Positions 9,991 through 21,179 of a stretch of DNA of 64,000 nt are shown here, in pieces. The DNA is from Ceratotherium simum simum (Eukaryota > Chordata > Mammalia > Perissodactyla > Rhinocerotidae), in the NCBI RefSeq assembly GCF_000283155.1, contig NW_004454207.1:17889608-17953607 (forward strand). The letters run 5' to 3'. The position numbers and the translations under genes were made by a program. Each line of letters starts with the position of its first letter. Position 1 is the first letter of the stretch. The notes under the pieces are model-generated. The model worked only from the letters and a program-made list of their open reading frames with translations. It was not told the origin of the DNA and did not search any database.

Positions 9991-10974
9991 TTTAAGAGAC
10001 GGAACTGTTCATCTTTCTGCACCAAGATTGTGGTAGGCATGGAAATATGTCACATAGATCTCCCTTTAAGGAAAGACTTGCTACCCAGCCATGGGGAGTG
10101 TGCTCAGTAGGCAGCCTCTAGCCGTCAGTTCCTTCAGGGTCAGCCTCAGCTGCTGAGAGCTGCCTCACCTAAGGCAGACATCCTGGTAAGTGAGCAGGAC
10201 AGAGGTATACAGGTTCAGCCATTTCAGCCTCAAATCTGATAAGCAATACTCATTGCAGAGCTCCTTGCCAGACTGGCCAAGGCTTTGTGGGATCTGCTTT
10301 TCAGTTCAACTTCTTCTTCTCCCTTCCCTTCGTGAGTCGATCCTCAGTAAATATCCTGTACCATAATCCCCATCTCAGGATGTGCTTCTGGAGAGACAAC
10401 CTGCAACAGGATACTTTACCAAGATACTACTATGTGTGCTGTTCTTTTTGCATATTTCCTTTCTCTAGTCTAAGAACATAGCCAGGTCTTGCCTTGGGGC
10501 TATTTGTATTCTTTGAAGACAATCCCCCCTTCTGGCCAAAATCTCTGATGGAAATATCCTTGGGCTTTAAGGGTCTAGATAGAGAGATGGGCTAAGAGGG
10601 AAGTGGCCAATCCTGGGGGAATGGGATTACTCTGGACTTGGAAGGAGATCAATGGTTTGGGGTCTGTGTTCTATAAGCATCAAGACCTGCCCACCATGTA
10701 CCCACAACATCCCAGCAAGACCTTGGTGGGGACTGGCAGAATTATGTAAATCAGAAAGTTGGAAACTGAGAAATTAGGGTACTGATGCCAGCAAAATTCC
10801 TGGGCCCGTAGGACTTCTTCAAGGGTACTTGGAGGCAGATACCATAAACAAGTCAGCCAACAGGATGGGTGTTGAGAATCAAATTGAATTTAAACTTTGA
10901 AAAGTAAAGTAATGTGATATATCTTACGTAAACTAGTTATTGAGTAGAGTCCAATCTACTGCATTTATCCCTTT
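9991..10974. other. Mostly unassigned; possible ancient LTR or L1-tail segment
   Basis: The text around 10330-10400 (CCTCAGTAAATATCCTGTAC and CATCTCAGGATGTGCTTCTG) resembles a frequent mammalian repeat ending with an AATAAA-type tail and a CTGCTTCTGGGGAACCC-like close. I could not assign a family. Nothing recognisable is present from 10440 to 10958. Confidence 0.35.
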
Positions 10975-11217
10975 TATTTTTTTGGTGAGGAAGATTGGCC
11001 ATGAGCTAACATCCATTGCCAATCTTCCTCTTTTTGCTTGAGGAAGATTCTCCCTGAGCTAACAGCTGTACCCATCTTCCTCTATTTTGTATGTGGGACA
11101 CTGCCACAACATGGCTTGATGAGTGGTGTAGGTCTGCATCTGGGATTCGAACCTGTGAACCCTGGGCCGCCGAAGTGGTGTGCACCAAACTTAACTACTG
11201 CGCCACCAGACTGGCCC
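10975..11217 (-). mobile_element. ERE SINE (equine, tRNA-Ser-derived)
   Basis: Antisense copy. On the plus strand it ends with the complement of the tRNA-like head (GCGCCACCAGACTGGCCC) and includes GGGATTCGAACCTGTGAA, the pol III B-box region. Target duplications are CTGCATTTATCCCTTT (10959-10974) and CTGCACTTATCCTTT (11218-11232). The tail region carries two copies of a roughly 45-base hairpin unit; the first is a perfect 13-bp stem (10987-10999 with 11018-11030). Confidence 0.93.
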
Positions 11218-11309
11218 CTGCACTTATCCTTTAAAAATATTTTCTGAACAAATAAATTCAATGATTTTTGAGAAAATCAACAACAAAGGTCCAATCACTC
11301 ATTGATCTC

Positions 11310-11380
11310 ACAAATGTATATTAATCATCTACTACAGCCCTGGTATTCTGCTGAGCACAAGTGATGAACAAGGTAGATAT
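11310..11380 (-). repeat. L2 3' end fragment, antisense
   Basis: TATTAATCATCTACTACAGC, GCTGAGCACAAGTGATGAAC and AAGGTAGATATGGTC match the reverse complement of the L2 3' terminus. Strongly diverged. Confidence 0.45.
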
Positions 11381-12040
11381 GGTCAGCAGGGAGTTTGCAG
11401 CCATTGTTTCTTCTGCTGCTGCCAACGGCGTCTCAGGGCCAGGAAGCTGGAATCACAAGAAGCTGACAGAGCCTTCAAAGATTGAAGGGGTCAATGTGGC
11501 TTCCTGCCACTTCCTGGGACACTCCAATTCACTTCAGTGCAAATAGAGCACCTCAGAGCCTTCTCTTGCTGCCAGCACCTGTAACTCTCTACTTGAGGGC
11601 TTTTTCTAGCCACATGAACATGCTCAACTCATGTGCAGGGCAGGCCTGAGGTGCGTGCGTGCGTGCGTGCGTGCGTGTGTGTGTGTTGGTGTGTCTGTTG
11701 GTGTGTGAGTATGGTATGGAATTGATGTCTTTGGGAGAAGCCCTCGACCATTGGAGTTGGGAATTGGTGAATAAACATTCCTGCTTGTTTGAGCCTTGGG
11801 TGGGAAAACTCTGAGATGTGTTCTGCACCACGTCCCAGAAATCCCCAGTGGGATTCAGCCATAGTTGCCCACAGCAATAATATGCTCATTAACACCACCT
11901 GTTTTGGCTTCCTTCTCTTCCCTGTCTCATGTTCCCATTCCTGATCCAGTGATTCCCAAGATCATCTCAAAAATAAACTACTCGCACTTAAATCTTCATC
12001 TTGGTGTCTGTTTCCTGGGGAACCTAAACTAAGATTCCCA
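11381..12040. other. Unassigned, probable ancient repeat at its right end
   Basis: No gene. Near 11970-12030 the text AAAATAAACTACTCGCACTT, GTGTCTGTTTCCTGGGGAAC and CTAAACTAAGA looks like the 3' end of an old dispersed repeat with a polyadenylation-type AATAAA. Its family is not assigned. Confidence 0.35.
11651..11686. repeat. (GTGC)n/(GT)n microsatellite
   Basis: About six GTGC units pass into GT units. Alternating purine-pyrimidine tract with CpG in every GTGC repeat, so it is potentially Z-DNA-forming and mutation-prone. Confidence 0.95.
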
Positions 12041-12234
12041 CCACCTTCAGGCATGCTTCAGCCTAGAAAGAAGGGGCACCACGGCCACTACCATGTCTAC
12101 CCCAGCACCATGTATGCAGGAAAGCCCCATCTCTGGGTCCTTGTTGATAAATATGTGTGGTTATAGAGTAGCAGATCTCTAAGCACTCTGCTGGACATGT
12201 GGCTGAAAACAGCAGGTAAATAATTTGCTTCGTC

Positions 12235-12345
12235 TTCCTAATTAACAGTAAGTGCATTGAAGGCAGGTTTTGTGTTATTCCGTCTTCCCTCAGCACCATC
12301 ATAATGTTAGGCAACAAATAGGTGCTCAATGATGGAACTGAATTT
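12235..12345 (+). repeat. L2 3' end fragment
   Basis: GTAAGTGCATTGAAGGCAGG, TCAGCACCATCATAATGTTA and AATAGGTGCTCAATGATGGA follow the sense L2 3' terminus. Diverged. Confidence 0.55.
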
Positions 12346-12560
12346 CTTCCCAGGGAGTCAGTCCCTACTTGTAACTAAGCAGGCTTTATAGGAGCCAAGT
12401 AGGTCTCTTAATTCACATTTCCAGTTACTATTTAGAGGCTGAAGAAATGGTGTGTGTGGTTTCTTGAGTGAAAGAATTAAATGCCTCCAGTATTTCCATG
12501 AAATCTTTGGGCATTTCTATGCAAAGCCTCTAAACTGACATGATCAAGAGTAGTCTAAAG

Positions 12561-12771
12561 CAGGAGTCAGCAAATATTTTCTGAAAAGGGCCAGATACCA
12601 AACATTTTAGGCTTTGTGACCAGAAAGTCTCCATTGCAACTACCCAACTCTGCCGTTCTAGCACAAAAGCAGCCAGAGACAATATATAAATGAAGGTTCC
12701 AATAAAACTCTATTTACAAAAACAGGTGGTTGGCTGGATTTAGCCCTTGGAACTTAGTTTTCTGATCTCTG
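12561..12771 (+). mobile_element. Complete hAT-Charlie-type element (MER1/MER30-like)
   Basis: Short non-autonomous DNA transposon. Ends are imperfect inverted repeats (CAGGAGTCAGCAAA at the left, TTTCTGATCTCTG at the right). The flanking octamers GTCTAAAG (12553-12560) and GTCTAAGG (12772-12779) form an 8-bp target duplication with one mismatch, the hallmark of hAT transposition. Internal landmarks are AAAAGGGCCAGATACC and TTCCAATAAAACTCTATTTA. The same family recurs at 8194/9635 and 17071. Confidence 0.88.
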
Positions 12772-12779
12772 GTCTAAGG

Positions 12780-12950
12780 CAGTGTTGTCAAACAGAACTT
12801 TCTGCAGGGTGAAAATATTCTATAATCTGAGACAACCAGTTTGGTAACCAATATGTGGCTAGTGCTACTGAGAATACGAATTTATTTTATTTTATTTACA
12901 TTTAAATAGGCACATGTGGCTAGTGACTACCATATTGGACACTACATGGC
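12780..12950 (+). mobile_element. Second hAT-like DNA transposon remnant
   Basis: Starts CAGTGTTGTCAAACAGAACT and ends with ACATGTGGCTAGTGACTACC and ATATTGGACACTAC. This matches a common short mammalian DNA transposon whose ends are CAGTGCTGTCCAATAGAA and its complement. It begins directly after the target duplication of the preceding element. Family name not assigned. Confidence 0.6.
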
Positions 12951-13844
12951 ATTGTTTTGCCAAGCCTGGCAAACCCTTGACCACTTAATCATGTTTCTGT
13001 CAACATTTCTGCCCCAACTGCTTATTCATTGGGAAACACAAGGTTGGAAACAATGAAAGGGAGAACAACATACGCTTTGTCTTCCCAGTGAACCTGACAG
13101 CCTCCCTTTTGCTTTTGGTGTGGTTGGCTGAGCATCATCCATATGGAGGAGACAAGCCATTTTTCCTCCCTGGGCATGCTAAGGTGTGAGTAAAGCTCTT
13201 AGGCATCTAGTTCATGAGCTGCAATGTCTCTGCCAATAATTTAGACATCTTCAGGTGGTCTTGGGTACTAGTACAAATCTCATCAAGGTTGGGGGCCTGT
13301 TTTCTTTCTCAATAGGCTTTTTCACTTTACTAGCACTGTCAGCTCCAAAATTCTGACATTTTTGCAGTTGATGACTCAATTTTGGCAAGCTGAGTCCCCT
13401 CCCCTTTCTCCTTTTTAAAGTTTGCTTTTCAAAACCAGCCTAACAGGGATCATTTCAGTGTGTGATGAAGTAGGCATTTATTGAGCAATAAACCTGTGGA
13501 TTTATGCTTATGGGTTTCTAGAAGCAACTTTGCCACAATCCTGTGAAATCTTGCTCACAGTTCATTGAGCTCTGACTGGATCTTGAATTATAGTTGATGC
13601 TCCAAACAGAAAGTAATATTTGTCACATTATATAACTGTATGTTCTACAGCTTTGGAAAACTGTGGATTTCTTTGACAAATTCACACTTCTAGAGCTGAA
13701 GTAACTCTTTATATACTGGATCAGACAGCTGTAAGGTGCCACTGTGCTTTATAAATAATTTACATGTAGGAAATACACATACTGAAACTTGATGCATCTT
13801 CACAAGCTTAGCACAGCCATGGAACCAGCATGCGGATCATTCCC
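12951..13844. other. Unassigned DNA
   Basis: No gene, promoter or repeat that I can name. Contains several short inverted and pyrimidine-rich stretches, none with distinctive structure. Confidence 0.4.
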
Positions 13845-14505
13845 AACAAGGTGGGAAGCACCATCCTTAACTTTTAACAGTATATATCAGTTTTTCCTGT
13901 TGTTTTTTCTTAATTTCCATAAATTGAATCAATCGCATATACTCTATATCTGGATTATTTTGTTTGTAAGATTCATTGAACCTATTTTGCTATATATAGT
14001 TATAGATTGTTCATTCTCATTAATGTAAGATATTCCATGGTATGAATGTTCCACAATTTATTTATCCAGTCAACTCTAGATTCATATTTGTGTGGTTTCT
14101 AAAGTTTGGAACAATTATAAACAGTGCTTCTGTGAACATTCTAGTACAGGTCTTTAGTGCACATGTGTAGAATTTCTGGATCATCTGGTATGCACATACT
14201 CACTTTAGGAGATTCTGCCAAACATTTTTCTAAAATGGTTGAACCATTTCTCACTCCCATCTACAGTGTATGGGAATTCCAGTTGCTCTACATCCTCAGC
14301 AACATATGCTATTTTCTTTTTCATTTTAACTATTCTAGTTGACATGTAGCACCTTATTGTGGTTTAATTTCCATTTCCCTAATGACAAATGAAGTTGAGA
14401 AACTTTTCATATCTTTATCAGCCATTTGGATATCTTTTTTTTTTGGTGAAATGTCTGTTCAAGACTTTTGTCCAATTTTCTATTAGATCAACTGTCTTTT
14501 CTTAT
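13845..14505 (-). mobile_element. Old L1 (L1M) fragment, antisense
   Basis: The plus strand reads as the complement of the L1 3' ORF2/3' UTR region. Examples are AGATATTCCATGGTATGAAT, CCACAATTTATTTATCCAGT, TTTCTCACTCCCATCTACAG and GGTGAAATGTCTGTTCAAGA. The long AT-rich open frames on the plus strand are antisense shadows. Confidence 0.7.
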
Positions 14506-17070
14506 TTAATTTTTGAATTTAGTTTTTGAATATACAATATAGTTACAAGTTCAAAAACAAAAATATTTTAAAAGATATAGCAAAATATATCCCCCCCCCA
14601 CCTTTGTCCCAGGTTCAACCAGGTCCCACAGCTCCCTTCCCCATGAGAAACTACTTTTTGTTGGTTTTAATTAGTTTTATTATTTTATTAATTTTTTTTG
14701 CTTTCGGGACTTCTTTATGAGGGTGCTCCTATTCAAATATGAAACGAGTTTTCCATGGAAATTAGCAGAAAGTCAGGACAATGACCCCACTTTGAACAAC
14801 CCAGGAGGTGGGTTCACTATTTATTTACTTGCTTTTGTGCTGCCAATGCTACGTTAACAGCAGTTGAGATGATAGCTGTAACGTACAATCATAGGGCAAG
14901 AGGCATAATCTGCAAATCATTCCACATCTGAAAGACAGAATATGCACGTTATCTTATGCTGCTACTTTGTCAGGACTAAATAATTGGATCTATTACACAT
15001 AAAGCTTAAAAACCAAGTATGTAAGTTGTAAGTCAGTCTGCTCATCCTCTAAGCTGTAAATTCTCTGAACAGAAAGATTCATTGCATTGTAGGACTTACA
15101 TAAGCAAGGATGTATGATTTGCTGCAGATTTGCTGACTTTAACACTGGGATCTGTACACCCCAGTCCCTCAGTTACTCACTAGTAGTAAGTTGGACACTT
15201 AGGGAGGTGCATTAACTCTTTTGAGCCACCTGGGTAACATTACCACACAGAAAATTAGCATAAAGAAGATTGCTTTCTCTAGAAACGTTGCTTTTTGCAA
15301 GCTTGCTGAAGTGCTGAAGTTCCACTCTGAAGCAGAATCAGATAACCTATTCATGAAACTTTGGATTTCTGTGTGTGCACAGTGCCACAATGGTCATATA
15401 GCAAACTTTATGACAAAAGCCCCATGCACGCTAGAAGAGTTATTTACCGAAAGTGAAATGTTGTCAAAAGTAGCATATAGATAAACCACTTATGATCATA
15501 AGTAGTTACATGCATACATTTCAGACAATTAAAAAAAAAAGAACCTACAGCACAAAATGATCTTGATTGCCCCTCAGCCATGGTAGACATATGACAAAGC
15601 CCTCAGATTTCCCTCAGACTTATATCTGGGAGAACCCCAGGTATGGATGTGTATACTTGCAGAATAGTGGTTGGCCTTTGAGGATTGGGCTTCTACCTTG
15701 GAGTATGTTAGGTTCATATTTTCCCAGGAAGAGCCTCCAAACACCTTTTATCCCTCCCCAGGAGAAAAAAAATCCAACTAGAGCCACTGATGAGTCCGAG
15801 AAGCAACTGAATACAGGTATAATCATGTGGTTCCAATGCCAACAGACATGATGCATAAATGGGAGAATAGTTCAACTAATGGCCAGGTGCATACAACAGA
15901 AGAAAAAGTCTCTTGGTAGTTATTTAGGCATCTGAGCTATGTGCCTAGACTCCTGAAGTATTTCCGATAGCATTTTAAATAAGCACTTTCATTAATTTTA
16001 ATGAAAACTAAAGTCTGGTAATTATTGCACTCAGTTGTTTAGATTTATAATATATTATGTATTTATTATATATTAACACATTTGTATAATAAATTAATTA
16101 TGTAATAAATATATTAAATATTTTTGCAGCAGCTGAAAAATTCATTAGGTATATGTAAAATTATATAATAAATATTATAATTATATTTTTAGGATATTCC
16201 ATAGTTTTCAAATTATAAATTAATTCACACATTTATTTTAATTCCCTTTGTTAAATAAGACAATCTGCTAGGGCAAGCTACATCTAAAATTTCTGGATCC
16301 CAGAGAAAGTTCTAAATCAAGCTAGCAGAGAAATAATGTATGTTCTGTCCTCTTACCTTGAGCAGTAAAGAAAGGGTTGGTCTCCAGCCTGACCCCCTTT
16401 TATTCCCCTCACCTTGCCTCTGTTCCAAAAGGGGTCACATACATAGACATGTGGACACTCAGCCCACATGTCCAGCCTCCGTCCTCCATCCACCTACCTC
16501 GTCTGCAGTCACTTCTTAGCCAATTCTCAGACCTAGGGTGCACACACCAGCAGAGTTTCCATCCTCAAATGCACAGAACTGAGAAAAAAGCCCTCACATA
16601 CCCTGGAAGCTGAAGTGTGGTCTAGAATGAGTTGAGGGAGACCTGAGTTCCGAGTGGACCCCTAGGTAGGGGCATAGTTGGTAAAGGACCAAAGCAGGCC
16701 CTCAAAGGTACATGAAACAAGGCAGAATCACTTCTTATCCCATTCTAACAACGGCACTGCTGCTAAGATGCTAGGTACAGCGGAGAATGGAAGGAAAATA
16801 ACAACAACAATAGTAACAAAAATTCCAGTTCATACAGCTTGCAATTTAACTGAATAAGTTTCTTATAAGAATGAGCACAAGTCTCAGATCTATCTTGCCA
16901 GGAACTTACAAGGAATTGCTTAAGGCAACCTCTTTCAATATACAAAAACAATTCTCCCTTTTAGGAAATATGGGCAGGAAGCTTCTCTTTGGAAACTTCC
17001 CTGATGCCCATGTCCCTTCATTACATCTCCAACAACAAAAACCCTTGAAAGATGTGCCTATAACCGACAT
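14506..17070. other. Mostly unassigned; AT-rich core
   Basis: 14510-14700 may be more old L1 3' UTR (AACAAAAATATTTTAAAAGA and a C8 run). The frame 15221-15484 starts with an ATG but matches no family I recognise and has no neighbouring exon signals. 15960-16260 is almost pure A/T. 16370-16760 is C/T-rich without a clear assignment. Confidence 0.4.
15960..16260. repeat. AT-rich low-complexity tract
   Basis: Long runs of AATTA, TATTATAT and ATAAATATAT with very few G or C. No ordered repeat unit. Confidence 0.8.
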
Positions 17071-17293
17071 CAGGAGTTGTTAAACTTTTTCTGTAAAGAG
17101 CCAGATAGTAAATATTTCAGGTTTTACAGGCCATATCACATAGTGTCAGTCACAAATACTCAACTCTGTCATTGTAGTGCAAAAGCAGACCTAGACAATA
17201 TGTAAGGAAATTGGGAATAGCTGTATTCTAATAAAAACCTACTTATAAAAGCAGGTAGTGGGCTAAATTTGGCCGATAGACCATAACTTGATT
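17071..17293 (+). mobile_element. hAT-Charlie-type element (MER1/MER30-like)
   Basis: Third copy of the family. CAGGAGTTGTTAAACTTTTT, CTGTAAAGAGCCAGATAGTA, CATTGTAGTGCAAAAGCAGA and TGGGCTAAATTTGGCCGA are all in order. The right inverted repeat is eroded. Confidence 0.8.
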
Positions 17294-17414
17294 TATATTA
17301 TGACCAAATAAAAAAGAAAGATAGGACTGGGAGGTAGGGAAAGAGAAGAAAAACTCTAGAAAAAGGAGACAAATATGCATATTCAAAGGGAGAAATATAT
17401 TTTTAAAAAGATAG

Positions 17415-17673
17415 GAGCCAGCCCTGATGGTCTAGCAGTTAAAGTTCCGTGTTCTCTGCCTTGGCGGTCCAGGTTCTTTCCTGGTCGTGGAACCACACCA
17501 CACGTTTGTCAGTAGCCATGCTGTGGTGGTGGCTGACATAGAATAACTAGAAGGACTTACAAGTAGCATATACAACCATGCACTGGGACTTTGGGGAGAA
17601 GGGAAAAAAAAGGAAGATTGGCAATAGATGTTAGCTCAGGGCAAATCCTTTCCTGCAAAAAAAAAAAAAAAAA
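17415..17673 (+). mobile_element. ERE SINE
   Basis: Sense copy with head GAGCCAGCCCTGATGGTCTA, the A-box-like TCTAGCAGTTAAAG, the middle signature ACTAGAAGGACTTACAA, a single GGAAGATTGGCAATAGATG tail unit and a 17-A tail. Flanks AAAAGATAGGA and AAAAGACAGGG are consistent with a target duplication. The B box is damaged, so it is unlikely to be transcribed. Confidence 0.9.
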
Positions 17674-17674
17674 G

Positions 17675-18064
17675 ACAGGGAAGAAATAGAGTGTCACAGA
17701 CGATATAGTCAAGGAATGATGCACACACCCACGCAACATATACACAAAGAACAGCAGTACAAAGTATAACAAAGAGAAGTAAACAAAGGTCAATATGCTG
17801 ATCCTATCCTATAGTTGTATTTATATATTTTTGTATATGTATATATAGAAGAATATTGCAATAAAATTATTTTAAATATTAAACCAATTTCTAACATCTG
17901 CAAACTAAATCTTTTGAAATCCTCTCTTTGCCTCATTTTAACATTTTAAAAATCCAATTTCTTATTCTAAAAAAAGGAGATGTCGTATCTTATTTTATAG
18001 AGAAGTAGCTATATTTTCAAGTAGTATCTATTTATCACCTCTAAGACTTTTGCCATCAAAAACT
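17675..18064. other. Unassigned AT-rich DNA
   Basis: Nothing recognisable beyond A/T-rich text with TATATATATTTTT-type runs near 17820-17880. Confidence 0.4.
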
Positions 18065-18079
18065 TGCAATGCCATTTTT

Positions 18080-18321
18080 CTTCCCCCTGAGGAATATTTG
18101 CCCTGAGCTAACATCTGTTGCCAACCTTCCTCTTTCTTTTGCTTGAGGAAGATTAGCCCTGAGCTAAGATCTTTGCCAATCTTCCTCTACTTTATATGTG
18201 GGTTGCTGCCACAGCACGGCTGACAAGCGGTGCAGGTCCATGCCTGGGATCCGATTCCGTGAACCCTGGCCACTGAAGCGGAGCATGTAGAACTCAACCA
18301 CTACGCCATGGGGACGGCCCC
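18080..18321 (-). mobile_element. ERE SINE
   Basis: Antisense copy with two hairpin-type tail units, GGGTTGCTGCCACAGCACGG and the head complement ending GGGGACGGCCC. Bracketed by a perfect 15-bp target duplication, TGCAATGCCATTTTT (18065-18079 and 18322-18336). Confidence 0.95.
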
Positions 18322-18336
18322 TGCAATGCCATTTTT

Positions 18337-19204
18337 ACAGTTCAAAATGTGGTTCTAATAGAGATTATCTTGGGGACTTGGTCTAATTAAACAGAAGGCC
18401 AGATTGAGCCTAAGGACCAGAACATCCTCACTTATGACTTAAACATCTAGGATGATCCTATTTCCTCTCTTGAATCAGAGAAAGAATTACTAGAAAAACA
18501 CCTCTTAACTGAAGAAAATCTTATTGAAACCGGGATCACTTGAGTTTAGGATGCTTTCAATAATGTGAACTTTAGTCGTTGTTTTCTTCACATTGATTGG
18601 CTCTCTGGAATCAGCTACAGAGGAGGTTTTAAGGACATCTGGATTGTGGAAAACTTCACCACATTCATCCTTGACATTTCAGTGGGGGGAAGGAAGATGT
18701 CTACTAATGTGAAAGCTTTTTACACATTGCATTTTACTTTGAGACTGTTGATTCTTTCTGATATATGGAGAGTCCTGAAAGTTATATTTGACGGTAAAAT
18801 TTATATTTTAAATTAGCCCATTACTGGAAAAGAGTGATTTTCTGTAACTGTGGAAAGAGTGTACTGCCTTTCTATGGCACTTCCCTAAAGAGTTGACGTG
18901 AGTTCCCAGACCATCTCCACTAAGTGTATATATACTTGCTTCCCCTTCATCCTCACTGCTTCAATATTTAAGAACTACATATCAGACTATTTTGCTATTC
19001 TCAATGTCAAAATATCAATTTCTTTTGCTACAGGTTGGATAGAGGAAATGTTTGGGTCCCAAGACGAGGGAAAAATCCCACTGTAGGCAAGAAAAACTTA
19101 CAAAATAAATTGAAAAATCTAACCCCAAGCCCTGGATCTGTCTTAATATTCAGCCAGTAATGTTAAACCCATTGTTAGGATGCCAGATTGTCAACGTTGA
19201 AAGC
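18337..19204. other. Unassigned DNA
   Basis: No repeat or gene identified. Open frames of 60-80 codons occur but lack any domain or splice context. Confidence 0.4.
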
Positions 19205-19340
19205 TTTAAAAACTATCTAATCAAAATGCCTCCTTTAACATAGAAGAAGAGACATGATTTGTACAAGGTCCTAAGACTAATTCGTAGAAGAGGACAAACT
19301 CAAATCTAACAGCCCTAGGATCCTTCTACTTGGCTGTAAC
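19205..19340 (-). repeat. MIR fragment, antisense
   Basis: ACATAGAAGAAGAGACATGA, TACAAGGTCCTAAGACTAA and ACAAACTCAAATCTAACAG keep the order of the antisense MIR 3' half and core. Weak. Confidence 0.4.
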
Positions 19341-19374
19341 TCTGCTCCCATTTTCCGCATTCTTCTCTCCACAG

Positions 19375-19408
19375 TTAATCCATTCATTCATTTAAAAAGC
19401 ATTTACTG
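19375..19408 (-). repeat. L2 3' end, antisense, left part
   Basis: TTAATCCATTCATTCATTTA and AAAAAGCATTTACTG are the start of an antisense L2 terminus. It is split by the L1 fragment and resumes at about 20315. Confidence 0.6.
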
Positions 19409-20314
19409 CAATGAGACATCACCTGACATATGTTAGGATGACTATTATTAAAAAAGATAAGTGTTGGCAAGGATGTGAAGAAAAGGGAAACTTGTACACT
19501 GCTGCTGGGAATGTAACTTGGTGGAGCCACTATGGAAAACAGTGTGGAGGTTCCTCAAAAAATTAAAAATAGAACCACCGTATTATCCAGCAATCCCATT
19601 GCTGGGTATATATCCAAAGAAATTGAAATCAGGATCTCAATGAGATATCTGCACTCCCATGTTCATTGCAGCATTCTTCACAATAGCCAAGGCGTGGAAG
19701 CAACCTAAATGTCTATCAACAGATGAATGGATAAAATAACGTGGAATATACATACAATAGAATGTTATTCAGCCTTACAAAAGGAGGAAATCCTGCCATA
19801 AGCAACCACATGGATGAATCTGGAGGACATTATGCTAAGCGAAATAAGCCAAACACAGAAGGACAAATCCTACAGGATGCCACTTATATGAGGAATCTAA
19901 AATGGTGAAACTCATAGAAGCAGAGAGTAGAATGGTGGTTGCCAGAGGCTGGGGGGAGGAGGTAATGAGGAGGTATTAGTCAAAGTGTACAAAGTTCCAG
20001 TTATGCAGGATGAATAAGTCCTAGAGATCTACTGTACAGCATAGAGCCTATAGTTAACAATACCATATCTTACATTAAAAATTTACCGAGAGTAGATCTT
20101 ATGTTGTGTTCTTATCTCACATAATAATAATGAATAATAATAATAAATTAAGAGAGTGGGAGGAAAGTTTTGCAGGTGATGGATATGCTTATGGCACAGA
20201 TTGTGGTGATGGTTTCAAGGGTGTATAGATATCTCCAAACTCATCAGGTTGTATACATTAAATATATATAGCTTTCTGTCTGTCAATCATACCTCAATAA
20301 AGTGGTTTAAAAAC
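19409..20314 (+). mobile_element. L1 3' end, 5'-truncated
   Basis: Sense L1 beginning within the last part of ORF2 (CAATGAGACATCACCTGACA) and running through CCATGTTCATTGCAGCATTC, GCTAAGCGAAATAAGCC and a long 3' UTR with an AT-rich tail. The 3' UTR differs from the young equid type at 9560 and resembles an older L1MA/MB-type tail. Target duplications are AAAAGCATTTACTG (19395-19408) and AAAAGCACTTACTG (20315-20328). Confidence 0.88.
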
Positions 20315-20440
20315 AAAAGCACTTACTGAACACCTATGATGGGGCAAACGTCCCTAGATGCTACAGATATGAGGATGTGTAAGATAGATGAGAAGTCATA
20401 GTCTCAAGAAAGACAGTCACAAAACTAAGTGATAATCTTT
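20315..20440 (-). repeat. L2 3' end, antisense, right part
   Basis: Continues from 19408 after the L1: CACTTACTGAACACCTATGA, CCTAGATGCTACAGATATGA and GAGAAGTCATAGTCTC follow the antisense L2 terminus. Confidence 0.6.
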
Positions 20441-20529
20441 ATAAAACAGAATGTGCTAGGTGTGGTGGGATAACCCATTCTTCCTGGATTCATGGGTAAT
20501 AGAAATTTCCTCAGAGTGACTCAATTTAG

Positions 20530-20781
20530 CCATAAATAACAACAATAAACCAACACATAGAGAGAGAGATTGGATTGGTGGTTACCGGAGGGGAAGGGGG
20601 GAGGGAGGAGGGTGAAAGGGATAATTCGGTACATGTGTGTGGTGATGGGTTGTAATTAGTATTTTGGTGGTGAACATGATGTAATCTATGCAGAAATAGA
20701 AGTATAATGATGTACACCTGAAATTTTTACAATGTTATAAACCAATGTTATTGCAATAAACAAAAAATTAAAAAAAAAAAG
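20530..20781 (+). mobile_element. Short L1 3' UTR insertion (equid type)
   Basis: Only the last 250 bases of an L1. It has GATTGGATTGGTGGTTACCG, a G-rich block GGGGAAGGGGGGAGGGAGGA, the signature TAATGATGTACACCTGAAAT and an A tail. It shares its end with the L1s at 9560 (+), 34274 (-) and 39118 (-). The flanks give only a weak candidate duplication (GAGTGACTCAATTT / GAATGAATCAGTTT). Confidence 0.85.
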
Positions 20782-20859
20782 AATGAATCAGTTTCTTTGG
20801 TTTACTCAGTACTGAATGATCAGTATGCAGTGCCTACATTTTGTAATCTTCATACATTC

Positions 20860-20960
20860 AACCTATATTTACTGAGTATGGACAGTTTATACACGAAGTG
20901 ATGAATATAAGCCACTGACTTTGCATAGCCTTTAAATTCAAGCAGCTTACAACTGAAAAG
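20860..20960 (-). repeat. L2 3' end fragment, antisense
   Basis: ACATTCAACCTATATTTACT, GAGTATGGACAG and GATGAATATAAGCCACTGAC follow the antisense L2 terminus with many changes. Confidence 0.45.
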
Positions 20961-21179
20961 AAGATAGACTTCTTTTAAGACAGCCTGTAAGAAACGGCCA
21001 ATAAAGTAGGGCATGAAGGAAAAGAGAAGGTGGGTTGGAATTGTGTTATAAATGTTTTCTGAAAAAAGTGAACACAGTAGAAATTCCCTGAATTGAAGAA
21101 ATATAACAAGTAGTTTATATTATGACTGTAAATGTATTATTCAAAGAATATTTGGGATAGGTATAATTGAATGAAAGAG

